Origin: Oxalobacteraceae sp. CFBP 8761
Lineage (GTDB): Bacteria > Pseudomonadota > Gammaproteobacteria > Burkholderiales > Burkholderiaceae_D
Length of the DNA stretch: 64,000 nt
Direction: 5' to 3'
Assembly: GCA_014841595.1 (NCBI GenBank)
Contig: JACYUE010000002.1
Coordinates: 1,172,056 to 1,236,055, forward strand
Part shown: in pieces, positions 1-7,820 of the stretch
Numbering within the stretch: position 1 is the stretch's first letter
Layout of the letters: each line of letters starts with the position of its first letter
Notes under the pieces: model-generated
Database searches by the model: none
What the model was told of the DNA's origin: nothing
Seen by the model: only the letters and a program-made list of their open reading frames with translations
Translations under genes and position numbers: made by a program

Positions 1-2
1 GC

Positions 3-158
3 AAGGAAGGCAAGTTCGAGGGCGTCTCCTTCATCAAGAACAAGGAGAAAGCGACGATCATGACGATCGCGCAAGCGGACGAAGTCATCGCCTGGGCCAC
101 GACCAAGAAAGACAAAGCAGCCGAGTACGAGACCCGGATCATTTGCGTCGGCCAGTAA
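3..158 (+). CDS. C-terminal end of an unrecognised protein (partial)
   Basis: An open frame enters from the left edge and ends at a TAA at 156-158, giving the last 51 residues of a protein. The fragment is rich in Lys, Glu and Ala, has no hydrophobic segment, and ends in a beta-strand-like stretch (RIICVGQ). Codon usage is that of the neighbours. Nothing in these residues identifies a family. It lies 42 bp ahead of the ExoD-type gene on the same strand, so co-transcription is possible. The start and the rest of the gene lie outside the window. Confidence 0.6.
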   Translation, partial: KEGKFEGVSFIKNKEKATIMTIAQADEVIAWATTKKDKAAEYETRIICVGQ

Positions 159-200
159 GCCACCCTGTTCGGCTAGCCGAACGCACCACACGACCACATC

Positions 201-827
201 ATGCACAGTGAACCACCCGTTTCCCAGCGTCTGCGCGCGCTGGTCCGCTCAATGCCGCGCACCGGCATCACCCTCAGTGAACTGATCCGTAGCGTCGGCA
301 ACGACGGCCTCCTGATCCTGGTGGCGTTGCTCACGCTGGTGTTCCTGATCCCGATTTCGATTCCGGGCGTGAGCACCGTGTTCGGCGCCGCGATCCTGCT
401 CATCAGCGTCAGCCGCCTGTTCGGGCGCGATCTGTGGATTCCATCGAAGCTCGAACACCGTGTCATCGGCACGCGCAAGCTGCGTCCACTTCTGCGCAAG
501 GCACTGTCGTGGCTCAAGAAACTCGAGCGTGTCAGCAAGCCCAACCGCATCCAGTGGCTGGTGGCCGCCGGTCCGGTCGCGTTCTTCAACAACGCGGCCC
601 TGATCCTGGGTGCGGTGCTGCTGATGATGCCGTTCGGCCTGATCCCGTTCAGCAACACGTTCCCGGCCGTGGCGATCCTGTTCCTCGCCATCGGCTTGCT
701 GCAGCGCGACGGCGTCTGCATCCTGCTGGGTCACATCAGCAATGTCGTGACCATCATCTATTTCAGCGTGCTCATTGGCGGTGGTGGCCTGGCCGTACGC
801 GAGGTATTCAACCGCTTCGCCGGCTGA
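201..827 (+). CDS. ExoD family exopolysaccharide-synthesis-type membrane protein
   Basis: A 208-residue protein matching the ExoD family (PF06055) in length and layout: a short basic N-terminus with a 'GITLSELIRSVG' segment, then a first hydrophobic pair (about residues 38-75). Next comes a charged loop (about 80-115), followed by further membrane segments (about 118-150, 150-170 and 176-200). ExoD was named from Sinorhizobium mutants with altered exopolysaccharide and alkali sensitivity; its molecular role is unknown. It is an inner-membrane protein here. The ATG at 201 follows a short gap after the upstream partial gene. No EPS genes are adjacent, so a role in polysaccharide is only a family label. 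Confidence 0.8.
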   Translation: MHSEPPVSQRLRALVRSMPRTGITLSELIRSVGNDGLLILVALLTLVFLIPISIPGVSTVFGAAILLISVSRLFGRDLWIPSKLEHRVIGTRKLRPLLRKALSWLKKLERVSKPNRIQWLVAAGPVAFFNNAALILGAVLLMMPFGLIPFSNTFPAVAILFLAIGLLQRDGVCILLGHISNVVTIIYFSVLIGGGGLAVREVFNRFAG

Positions 828-972
828 GTGGCAGGGTTGGCTTGTTGCAAGGCATCACTTTCTGATAAGCTGGCCGCCAGCCGCCCGTGCGCCTTCTGCC
901 GGCCTCCAGGCGCGAATCAATCACCCCGCACTCCGGCCCGCCAGCCTGGTGCCGGCACCCGGAACGCCGAAC

Positions 973-2157
973 ATGAGTAATAACATGCCTATGCTGGATG
1001 CGTCGACGATGGTGCTGGTGCTCGCCCTGGGCAACCTGACCCTGTGCGCGCTGCTGACCTTTTTCAATCACGGTCCCGTACGCGCCCCTGCGATGACGTT
1101 CTGGAGTCTGTCGAAACAGATTCAGGGCGGCGCCTGGCTGCTGCTGGCGCTGGGCGACTCTGGTGTGGTGCCGGCCCCCATCTCGATCCCTGGCGGCTAC
1201 GCGCTGCTGTTTGCCGGCGTGGCGATCGAAGCGGGCGCCTCGTGGGAAGCAGCGCGCCGGCCGGCCTGGCGCACACCGACCCTGATCCTGGTCGGCGTGG
1301 CCGTCCTCGTGTTCTTCCTGTGCTATCTGGTCGACGAAGAGGGCTTGCGCAGCGTGGCCGCATCGCTCCTGCTGGGCGCGTTCTACCTGTCCGGCGCAGT
1401 GGCGCTCGCCTGGCGCTGGCGTGATGCGAGCCTGCTGCAGCGCTTTCTGGCGCTGGCGACGGCGGCGCTGGCGCTGGTGGTGGCGGCGCGCGGCTTGTCG
1501 GTGCTGCTGCTGCCACGAGGCTGGGGCTGGCTCTCGAATGACCTGTTGAGCCAATTCTCCAGTGGCGCCCTGTACCTGCTCCTGCTCGGCAATGCCTTCG
1601 GCGTGCTGCTCTTGACCCGCGAACGCCTGCAGGACACGCTCGAACGGCTCGAGACGGTCGATCCTCTGACCGACGCGCCGAACCGGCGTGGTTTCTTCCA
1701 GCTGCTCGCGCCGTGGCTGGCGCTGGCGCGCCGGCCCGGCCTGCCGACGGCGCTGATCGTGTTCGATCTGGATGGCTTCAAGCGCGTCAATGACAGCTAT
1801 GGCCATCCGGCCGGCGACGTCGTGCTGCACCAGATGGTCGCGCTGTGCCGGCGCCAGTTGCGCGACAGCGATCAGCTGGGGCGCGTGGTGGGCGTCGAAT
1901 TTGCCGTCCTGCTGCCGCGCACCAGCCTCGATGAAGCGGTGCTTGTGGCCGAACGCATCCGCGCCGCCATCGACACGACCCCGGTCAAGAGCGAGCGGGC
2001 GATGATCAAGCTCACGGCCAGTTTTGGCGTGACGACGATCCGGCCCGAAGACAGCACCACCTCGCTGTTCCAGCGCGCCGACGAGGCCATGCAGCGCGCC
2101 AAGCGGGCCGGCCGCAATCGCGTGGCGCCTGCCAGCGAAGCGGTCGCCGATATCTAG
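973..2157 (+). CDS. Membrane-anchored GGDEF-domain protein with degenerate active site
   Basis: 394 residues. The N-terminal 200 or so residues hold about six hydrophobic segments. A GGDEF domain follows from about residue 225 to 385, opening with 'DPLTDAPNRRGFF'. The signature loop reads VGVEF (306-310) instead of GGDEF/GGEEF, so the first Gly and the metal-binding acidic residue are replaced. The allosteric I-site RxxD is intact (RDSD, 297-300) and lies exactly five residues before the loop. Family knowledge says such domains usually lack diguanylate cyclase activity and may act as c-di-GMP receptors; that role is inference here. The ATG at 973 is chosen over longer in-frame starts (from 775) because those run back through the end of the preceding gene and read as low-complexity sequence. 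Confidence 0.85.
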   Translation: MSNNMPMLDASTMVLVLALGNLTLCALLTFFNHGPVRAPAMTFWSLSKQIQGGAWLLLALGDSGVVPAPISIPGGYALLFAGVAIEAGASWEAARRPAWRTPTLILVGVAVLVFFLCYLVDEEGLRSVAASLLLGAFYLSGAVALAWRWRDASLLQRFLALATAALALVVAARGLSVLLLPRGWGWLSNDLLSQFSSGALYLLLLGNAFGVLLLTRERLQDTLERLETVDPLTDAPNRRGFFQLLAPWLALARRPGLPTALIVFDLDGFKRVNDSYGHPAGDVVLHQMVALCRRQLRDSDQLGRVVGVEFAVLLPRTSLDEAVLVAERIRAAIDTTPVKSERAMIKLTASFGVTTIRPEDSTTSLFQRADEAMQRAKRAGRNRVAPASEAVADI

Positions 2158-2223
2158 CGCGCGGGCCCGTTGCGCAGGGTCATGTAACGCGCCCGTCACG
2201 GTGGCCGCTTATGCTCATGCCCC

Positions 2224-3150
2224 ATGCCGACCATCGATCACGAATCACCCATCTATGCCGCTGTCGAGCTTGGCTCGGACAGTTTTCGCCTGCACATCGG
2301 CCGTTTCGGTGATGGCGGGCTCGAGCTCGTCGCGACCATGTGCGAGAAGGTCGAGCTGTCAGCGTCGTTCGACGAAGACGGCATGCTCGACAGCGCAGCG
2401 CTGCGCCGTGCCCTGGCCTGCCTGGGGCAGTTCCGGGGCGCGCTCGACGCCTGGCGGCCGCACGCCGTGCGCGTCGTGGCTACTGCGGCCCTGCGCATGG
2501 CGCGCAATGCCTCTGTATTCCTGCCGGCGGCCGGGCGCGCGCTCGGTCACCCGGTCGACATCATCGCGGGCGACGAAGCCGGGCGCCTGGTCTATCTGGG
2601 CGTGGCCAATACGCTGGGGGTAGCCGACCCTGCACCGCGGCTCGTGCTCGACATCGGCAGCATCTCGACGGAGCTGGTGGTCGGGGAGGGCGCCGCGATC
2701 CGGCGCATCGAGTCGTTCGCGCTCGGGGCGGTGCGCCAGAGCCTGACGTTTTTCGCGAACGGGCAGATCGACGCGGCGGGCTTCGACGCCGCCGTGCGTT
2801 CGAGCCGCAGCCGCTTTGCCGAAGCGGGGTTCGGCGCGCGCGGCTGGGGCATGGCGTATGGGGCGTGCGGGACGGTGCGTGCGCTGGCTGGCCACGCGCA
2901 CCGGGGCAGTCATGTGGACACGCCGCTGACACGGGCCGATCTCGCAGGTTTGCGCGATGCCTTCATTGCTACCCGCCAGGGCGTGCAACTGGCCGGCGGG
3001 CTGGCGTTGCTGTATGGCTTGATGGAAGAGCTGGACATCGCGGCAGTCACGCCGGTGGCTGCCGGCCTGCGCGTGGGCGCGCTGTGGGACCTGCATCAGC
3101 GCGCCGACGCATTCGTTGGCAGGCTAGCCGATCCGATGGACGTCGCCTGA
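2224..3150 (+). CDS. Short Ppx/GppA phosphatase family protein
   Basis: A 308-residue protein with the two-lobed ASKHA fold of exopolyphosphatase/guanosine pentaphosphatase (PF02541) and no C-terminal HD-type extension. Recognisable blocks: an N-terminal ELGSDSFR (15-22; usual DLGSNSFR), 'VATAALRMARN', 'AGDEAGRLVYLGV' carrying the expected catalytic Glu, and the second phosphate loop DIGSISTE (143-150; usual DIGGGSTE). The loop has lost two glycines and the first block has D-to-E and N-to-D changes, so activity on polyphosphate or pppGpp is uncertain. It likely acts in the cytoplasm. Its last 27 bases overlap the convergent AI-2E-type permease gene. Confidence 0.8.
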   Translation: MPTIDHESPIYAAVELGSDSFRLHIGRFGDGGLELVATMCEKVELSASFDEDGMLDSAALRRALACLGQFRGALDAWRPHAVRVVATAALRMARNASVFLPAAGRALGHPVDIIAGDEAGRLVYLGVANTLGVADPAPRLVLDIGSISTELVVGEGAAIRRIESFALGAVRQSLTFFANGQIDAAGFDAAVRSSRSRFAEAGFGARGWGMAYGACGTVRALAGHAHRGSHVDTPLTRADLAGLRDAFIATRQGVQLAGGLALLYGLMEELDIAAVTPVAAGLRVGALWDLHQRADAFVGRLADPMDVA

Positions 3151-4230
3151 CGCATCAACGGCTGTCGGATCGACGGTCAACGGTGTCACCGGCGTGCTGT
3201 CACGCAGCCAGCCGAACAGGATCGCCATCATCAACGGGCCGACAAAGAGGCCGATGACGCCCAGCGTCGATACGCCGCCCAGCAAGCCGAACAGCACTGC
3301 CAGGAATGGCAGGTTCACGCGCTTGCCGATCAGTTTTGGACGGATGAATTTATCGACCAGGAACAGCTCGACCGCGCCCCAGGTGAACAGGCCCAGCGCC
3401 TCGGCCGAGTTGCCCTGACCGAACAGCAGCAGCGAGACCATCGTGAACGACAGCGGCGCGCCGCCCGGGATCAGGGCCAGGTAGCCCGTGATCACGCCCA
3501 GCAGCACCGGGGCCGGCGCGCCGGCGATCCAGTAAGCCACGCCCAGCACGATGCCTTCCAGGATGGCGATCGAGCCCAGGCCGAGCGCCGTGCCGCGTAC
3601 TGACAGCGGCAGCACGCGGCGCAGCTTGGCATACTGGACAGGCGCCAGGCGCTGGCCGGCGCCGTCGATGTAATGCATCACGGCCGCGCCGTGCAGGTAC
3701 AGCACGAACAACGTCAGGAGCGTCAGGAACAGGTACAGCGCATTGGCCAGGATGGTCGAGCCCCAGACCCGCGCGGTGTCGGTCAGGTGCGGCATGAAGT
3801 CGCCCAGAGTCGTGCGCACGAGTGCGTTCAGGCCGCCCGGCACCGCCAGGTGTTCGAGCCACCAGGTGACAGCCGGTTCGGCCACCAGCGGCAGGCCGGT
3901 CAGCCAGGCCGGTACCGGCACGCCGGTCTGGTTGAAGCTGATGAGCAAACGCTGCAGGCTGGCCAGTTCGCTGCTGAGCGTGTGGAACAGCAGGACGGAC
4001 GGGCCCACGAAGCTGACGATCAGCAGCACGAGCATGAAAGTGGCGCTGGCCAGCGGCGGCCAGCCGCGGTGCAGCATGCGCTGGTGCAGCGGCCACGTGA
4101 TCACGGCCAGGAGGCCGGCCCACGCGATCGAGCCGAGAAAGTGCTGGAGCAGCAGGGCCAGCGCGGTGGCAAACAGCACCGGCAGGATCCATTGAGTCTT
4201 GGTGCGCATACTGGCCTGGGTCGGGTTCAT
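3124..4230 (-). CDS. AI-2E family transporter (permease)
   Basis: 368 residues with the AI-2E/PerM/TqsA architecture (PF01594). Two hydrophobic helices open the protein, then a pair around 60-85, then a long periplasmic-type loop (about 85-150). Four or five membrane segments fill the C-terminal half, including 'GVITGYLALIPGGAP' and 'VDKFIRPKLIGKRVNLP', both typical of the family. Members export or transport diverse small solutes (autoinducer-2 in E. coli TqsA, Na+/H+ exchange in some bacteria), so the substrate cannot be named. It converges on and overlaps the Ppx-like gene by 27 bp. The ATG at 4230 gives the normal length. Confidence 0.85.
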   Translation of the reverse strand: MNPTQASMRTKTQWILPVLFATALALLLQHFLGSIAWAGLLAVITWPLHQRMLHRGWPPLASATFMLVLLIVSFVGPSVLLFHTLSSELASLQRLLISFNQTGVPVPAWLTGLPLVAEPAVTWWLEHLAVPGGLNALVRTTLGDFMPHLTDTARVWGSTILANALYLFLTLLTLFVLYLHGAAVMHYIDGAGQRLAPVQYAKLRRVLPLSVRGTALGLGSIAILEGIVLGVAYWIAGAPAPVLLGVITGYLALIPGGAPLSFTMVSLLLFGQGNSAEALGLFTWGAVELFLVDKFIRPKLIGKRVNLPFLAVLFGLLGGVSTLGVIGLFVGPLMMAILFGWLRDSTPVTPLTVDPTAVDASGDVHRIG

Positions 4231-4514
4231 AAATTACTGGGGTGCGCAGGGGCCAGCGAGAAGAAGCTCGCGGCGCCGACAAGTTTACAGCAGAGTCGTC
4301 GCCTTGGCAGGATAATTCAGGTGTATCTCCTGCAAAAGAGGAGTTTGCCGAAGCTTTACTTCGGAAAAACGGAAACCTCGCTCTATGAAGCCTGTATTGT
4401 CACCCGGATTGGCTTCGGTTGCCGGCGGGATGTCCTTACCCACCCTGCATTCCTGTCCGACAGCATACTGGCAAATCGTTTATATTGTTTGCCTTCTCAA
4501 CGAAGGAGCGGCTC

Positions 4515-5027
4515 ATGCCCCGCACACCTGCCGCCAAATCAGCATCCCGCGCCGCACCTGCGGCAGCGAAAACCACGCGCGCTGCCAAGCCAGTGAAGGC
4601 CGTCGCCAAGACTGCCAAAGTCGCCAAGCCCGTCGCGCCACCAGCGGCGCCGGCCAGGCCCGCCGCAAAAACCAGTGTGAAGTCGGTGGTCAAATCGGCC
4701 GCCAAGGCGCTGGCCAGCAGCCCGGCCCGTAAACCCGCCGCGCCACGCGCCGCCGCCAAGTCACCGGTCGTGCCGATCGTCGAACGTGCGCCTGCTGTGG
4801 AAGCGCGTCCGGCACTGGTGCGCGACAGCTTCACGATGCCGGAAAACGAGTATGCGGTGCTGCTGGAAGTGAAGCAGGCCTGCCTGCGCGCCGGTGTCGA
4901 CGTCAAGAAAAGCGAGCTGCTGCGCATTGGCGTGGCCCTGCTGGGCCAGCTCGACGTGGCGACCTTGCAAGGCGTGCTGGCGGCGCTGCCGCAGCTCAAG
5001 ACAGGGCGACCGCCGGCGCAGGAGTGA
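4515..5027 (+). CDS. Histone-H1-like Ala/Lys/Pro-rich protein with a C-terminal helix-turn domain
   Basis: 170 residues. Residues 1-100 are almost wholly Ala, Lys, Pro and Ser in PAK/AAK-like runs, as in bacterial H1-like and AlgP-type nucleoid proteins. Residues about 103-165 form a separate folded block (RDSFTMPENEYAVL, then AGVDVKKSELLRIGVALL) resembling a ribbon-helix-helix-like or short helical DNA-binding module. The ATG at 4515 is preceded by a GGAG ribosome site (4505-4508); an upstream in-frame start at 4419 lacks one. A DNA-binding role is inferred from composition. It converges on the small HTH gene to its right. Confidence 0.7.
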   Translation: MPRTPAAKSASRAAPAAAKTTRAAKPVKAVAKTAKVAKPVAPPAAPARPAAKTSVKSVVKSAAKALASSPARKPAAPRAAAKSPVVPIVERAPAVEARPALVRDSFTMPENEYAVLLEVKQACLRAGVDVKKSELLRIGVALLGQLDVATLQGVLAALPQLKTGRPPAQE

Positions 5028-5048
5028 CTTCGGTGCCGTCGCGCGCCG

Positions 5049-5339
5049 TCAGTGCAGCGCCGCGGCGCTGCTGAGTTCCTTGAGCTCGCGGATCGGGATA
5101 TTCGACTTCTCGTGCATGCGCAATAGAATCGTCGCGCCGACATTGAGCTTGCGATGGCGGATCTTGCTGATGATCGGAGGCTGCACTTCGAGCACGCGGC
5201 ACAGCTCCGCGTCATTCTTCAACTGCATGCGCTCGATCAGTGTGTCGAGCAGCTTGTTGGGCACGAAGCTCGACGGCTCAAGCTCGCGCGCTCGCTGCAT
5301 CGCTTCGAGTAACTCCTGTTTTTTCTGGCGTACGGTCAT
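5049..5339 (-). CDS. Small helix-turn-helix protein, conserved hypothetical
   Basis: 96 residues starting MTVRQKKQELLEAM. The middle (about 30-65) reads as an XRE-like helix-turn-helix, with 'LIERMQLKNDAELCRVLEVQPPII' followed by 'SKIRHRKLNVGATILLRMHE'. That is the pattern of a plasmid or phage Cro-like fold without an effector domain. The ATG at 5339 is preferred over the longer start at 5363 because a GGGAG ribosome site sits seven bases upstream. It is probably a DNA-binding protein, but no target is evident. It lies between the H1-like gene (convergent) and the ABC transporter operon (same strand, 170 bp away). Confidence 0.65.
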   Translation of the reverse strand: MTVRQKKQELLEAMQRARELEPSSFVPNKLLDTLIERMQLKNDAELCRVLEVQPPIISKIRHRKLNVGATILLRMHEKSNIPIRELKELSSAAALH

Positions 5340-5511
5340 GTCGATTCTCCCTGATGAATACATGATTCAGGACAGACCGGTTGTTCTGGATAATCCTTGC
5401 CTGTTTTGACAGCTGTTTGCGGCAGGTCGTTGCGATATTACTACGATTGCGTCGCGCACGTTTCGGGTCATTTAACTAAATTCGCGTTAATCGAGCGTTT
5501 CTTCTCGGAAT

Positions 5512-6156
5512 TTACGCTAATTTCAGTCCGGCGTGGGTCAGCAGCAGGACCTTGTCGGCCATGGCGGCCGCGGCGTGGGAGTGGGTGACCATGATCGCGC
5601 CGGCGCCATGTGCACGCGTCTCGTCGCGCAGCAGTTGCAGGATGCTGCCGGCAGTTTCGGGGTCGAGGTTGCCGGTCGGTTCATCGGCCAGCAGCAGGGC
5701 CGGGCGGTGCACCAGTGCACGGGCGATCGCCACGCGCTGCATCTCGCCGCCCGACAGCTGGCGCGGAAAGTCGCCGCCCCGCCCATGCAGCCCGACCGCA
5801 TCGAGCATCGCATCGGCGCGCTCGAGCGGCGCCTTGTTCAGTAGCAGCGGCAGGGCAACGTTCTGGCGCAGCGTCAGGTGCGGCAGAACGTGGAAGGCCT
5901 GGAAGATGAAGCCCATGCGGGTGCGGCGCAGCCGCGTGGCGGCGTCGTCGTCCAGGTTCGAGATCGGCGTGCCGTCGATGATCACGCGGCCGCCATCGGG
6001 CGTGTCCAGGCCCGCGATCAGGTTCAGCAGCGTCGACTTGCCGACGCCCGATTCGCCCATGATGGCGACGAATTCGCCGGCCTTGAACACGTGCGAGAGT
6101 TCGGCCAGCACGGTGCGGCCGCCATACGATTTGGTGAGCTGGTCGAGTTCGAGCAT
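5512..6156 (-). CDS. LolD/YbbA-type ABC transporter ATP-binding protein
   Basis: 214 residues from the ATG at 6156 (a TTG at 6174 is also in frame). Walker A GESGVGKST (34-42), Q-loop around 86, signature LSGGE (134-138), Walker B ALLLADEP (153-160) and an H-loop 'VTHSH' are all intact. 'TGNLDPETA' after Walker B is typical of LolD, FtsE and MacB-type ATPases, which pair with FtsX-like permeases. Here the upstream neighbours are PhnE-like permeases and no FtsX-like gene is present. It is the last gene of the run and starts 26 bp after the preceding stop. It may supply energy to the same importer, but that is inference. Confidence 0.8.
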   Translation of the reverse strand: MLELDQLTKSYGGRTVLAELSHVFKAGEFVAIMGESGVGKSTLLNLIAGLDTPDGGRVIIDGTPISNLDDDAATRLRRTRMGFIFQAFHVLPHLTLRQNVALPLLLNKAPLERADAMLDAVGLHGRGGDFPRQLSGGEMQRVAIARALVHRPALLLADEPTGNLDPETAGSILQLLRDETRAHGAGAIMVTHSHAAAAMADKVLLLTHAGLKLA

Positions 6157-6181
6157 CGGGTGAGGTGTCCGCAAGTAAGGG

Positions 6182-6991
6182 TTAACGCGTCAATGCGCGG
6201 CGCAGCGCATAACTGGCGGCATCGACCAGCGCCACCAGTACCAGCATCGCAATCACGACCGTGGCGGCGCTGGGCATCTGGAACAGCGACAGGTGATACT
6301 TGAGCATCTGGCCCAGGCCCCCGGCGCCCACCACACCCAGTACTGCCGCCGCGCGGATATTGTTTTCCCAGCGGTACAGCGTGTATGACAGCATCTGCGG
6401 AAGCGCCTGGGGCAGCGTCGCGTACAAAAACGCTGCCAGCGGCCGCGCGCCGTTCGTGCGCAGGCTTTGCTCGGCGTGCGGTTCGATGTTTTCCAGCGCA
6501 TCGGCAAACAGGCGCCCCAGCACACCGGCCGTGTGCGCGGCCAGCGCCAGCGTGCCGGCCAGCGGCCCCAGGCCCGCCAGCACCAGCAGCACCGCCGCCC
6601 ATACCAGTTCGGGGATCGAGCGCAGCACATTGAGCACCAGGCGCGTCACGGCGCGCGCTGTGCGGCCCATGCGCCCGGCGCCGGCCAGCGCCAGCGGCAT
6701 GGCGACGAGCGCCGCCAGGATGGTGCCGATGGCCGACATGGCCAGGGTCTCCCAGAACGCGACGAGGGTCTTGGCCAGGAACGCCGGGGCGGTGTCGGGC
6801 GGCGCGAAGCCGGCCAGGAATTCGGACGCCGAATCGATCGCTTCGCGTGTGAAGAATGCGCTCCACTGCAGCGGCAGCGAGGCAAAGCTGGCGACGATCA
6901 GCGCCAGCAGGCCGCCGAGAATGAGCCAGGTGCCGGCCTGGCGTGGCGGCGGGGCGGGGATCGCGCTGCGCGGGGCGTTATCCACCTTCAT
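6182..6991 (-). CDS. PhnE-like ABC transporter permease (second of two)
   Basis: 269 residues with an N-terminal membrane anchor (about 22-45) and a C-terminal binding-protein-dependent transport domain. The EAA-type loop, which docks the ATPase, is seen as 'LRTNGARPLAAFLYATLPQALPQML'. The sequence resembles PhnE of phosphonate importers. It probably heterodimerises with the neighbouring permease, which it overlaps by four bases (start ATG at 6991, upstream stop at 6988). Translational coupling is likely. With the binding protein of this operon resembling putative selenate-binding proteins, the transported ion may be an oxyanion such as selenate rather than phosphonate. Confidence 0.85.
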   Translation of the reverse strand: MKVDNAPRSAIPAPPPRQAGTWLILGGLLALIVASFASLPLQWSAFFTREAIDSASEFLAGFAPPDTAPAFLAKTLVAFWETLAMSAIGTILAALVAMPLALAGAGRMGRTARAVTRLVLNVLRSIPELVWAAVLLVLAGLGPLAGTLALAAHTAGVLGRLFADALENIEPHAEQSLRTNGARPLAAFLYATLPQALPQMLSYTLYRWENNIRAAAVLGVVGAGGLGQMLKYHLSLFQMPSAATVVIAMLVLVALVDAASYALRRALTR

Positions 6992-7818
6992 CCGATCCTC
7001 CGGCGCAGCAGTTTCGAGACCAGGTCGGCGCCGGCCACCAGCAGCACGAACATGATGAGCATCGTCGCCACTTCGCCGCCGGCCATCATCTTGGTCGATT
7101 CATCCAGCCGCTGGCCCAGGCCGCCGGCGCCGACGAAGCCCATCACGGCCGAGCCGCGAATCGCGCACTCCCAGCGGTACACGGTGTACGACACGAGTTC
7201 GGCGCTGGCATCGGGCAGGGCGCCATACAGCAGGGCCGGCAGGCGCCCGCTACCATTGGCCAGCAGGACGTCGGTCGCATGCGCGTCGGACGATTCGAGG
7301 ATTTCGGCATACACCTTGGCCAGCATGCCCGAATAGGACAGCGCGATCGCCAGCACCCCGGCCGTCGGGCCCAGGCCCACGATGCGCACGAACAGCAGCG
7401 CCCACACCAGCTCGGGCACGGAGCGCAGCACCATCAGGATCCAGCGCAGCACCTGGCGCACGACGCCCGCCAGCGGACGGATGCGGCCCGTGCCCAGGCG
7501 CGAGATCGACAAGCGCTCGCTGATGACGAAGGTGGCCGGAATGGCGACGATCAGCGCCAGTGTCAGGCCCGCGGTGGCGATTGCCACGGTCTGCCAGGTT
7601 TCGCGCAGCACCATCGCCAGAAAGGCAGGATCGGTTTCGGGCGTCAGGAAATCACGCAGGAAGCCGCCGGCCGCGCGCAGGCTTTGCGCGTCGAACAGCA
7701 GCCATGGTTTGAATTCGGCCGCGACCAGCAGCGGGTACAGCAGCAGGACGAAGACGACAGCGCCCATCAGGCGCGCGCGCCAGGCCGGATCGGGATGCAG
7801 CACCGTCTTGCTCGTCAT
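6988..7818 (-). CDS. PhnE-like ABC transporter permease (first of two)
   Basis: 276 residues from the ATG at 7818. Longer in-frame starts would run into the ATPase gene upstream. The layout matches the second permease: one N-terminal helix (about 16-36), a periplasmic stretch containing 'AMVLRETWQTVAIATAGLTLALIVAIP', and an EAA-type loop 'LANGSGRLPALLYGALPDASAEL'. The two permeases share many positions ('SVPELVWALL', 'YRWECAIRGSAVMGFVGAGGLGQ'), indicating an old duplication. It begins two bases after the stop of the ATPase gene. It forms the membrane channel of the importer with its neighbour. Confidence 0.85.
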   Translation of the reverse strand: MTSKTVLHPDPAWRARLMGAVVFVLLLYPLLVAAEFKPWLLFDAQSLRAAGGFLRDFLTPETDPAFLAMVLRETWQTVAIATAGLTLALIVAIPATFVISERLSISRLGTGRIRPLAGVVRQVLRWILMVLRSVPELVWALLFVRIVGLGPTAGVLAIALSYSGMLAKVYAEILESSDAHATDVLLANGSGRLPALLYGALPDASAELVSYTVYRWECAIRGSAVMGFVGAGGLGQRLDESTKMMAGGEVATMLIMFVLLVAGADLVSKLLRRRIG

Positions 7819-7820
7819 GC

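Noticed and set aside
775..972. N-terminal extension of the GGDEF protein
   Set aside because: The extra 66 residues overlap the ExoD-type gene and lack helices or conservation; the ATG at 973 begins the first membrane segment properly.
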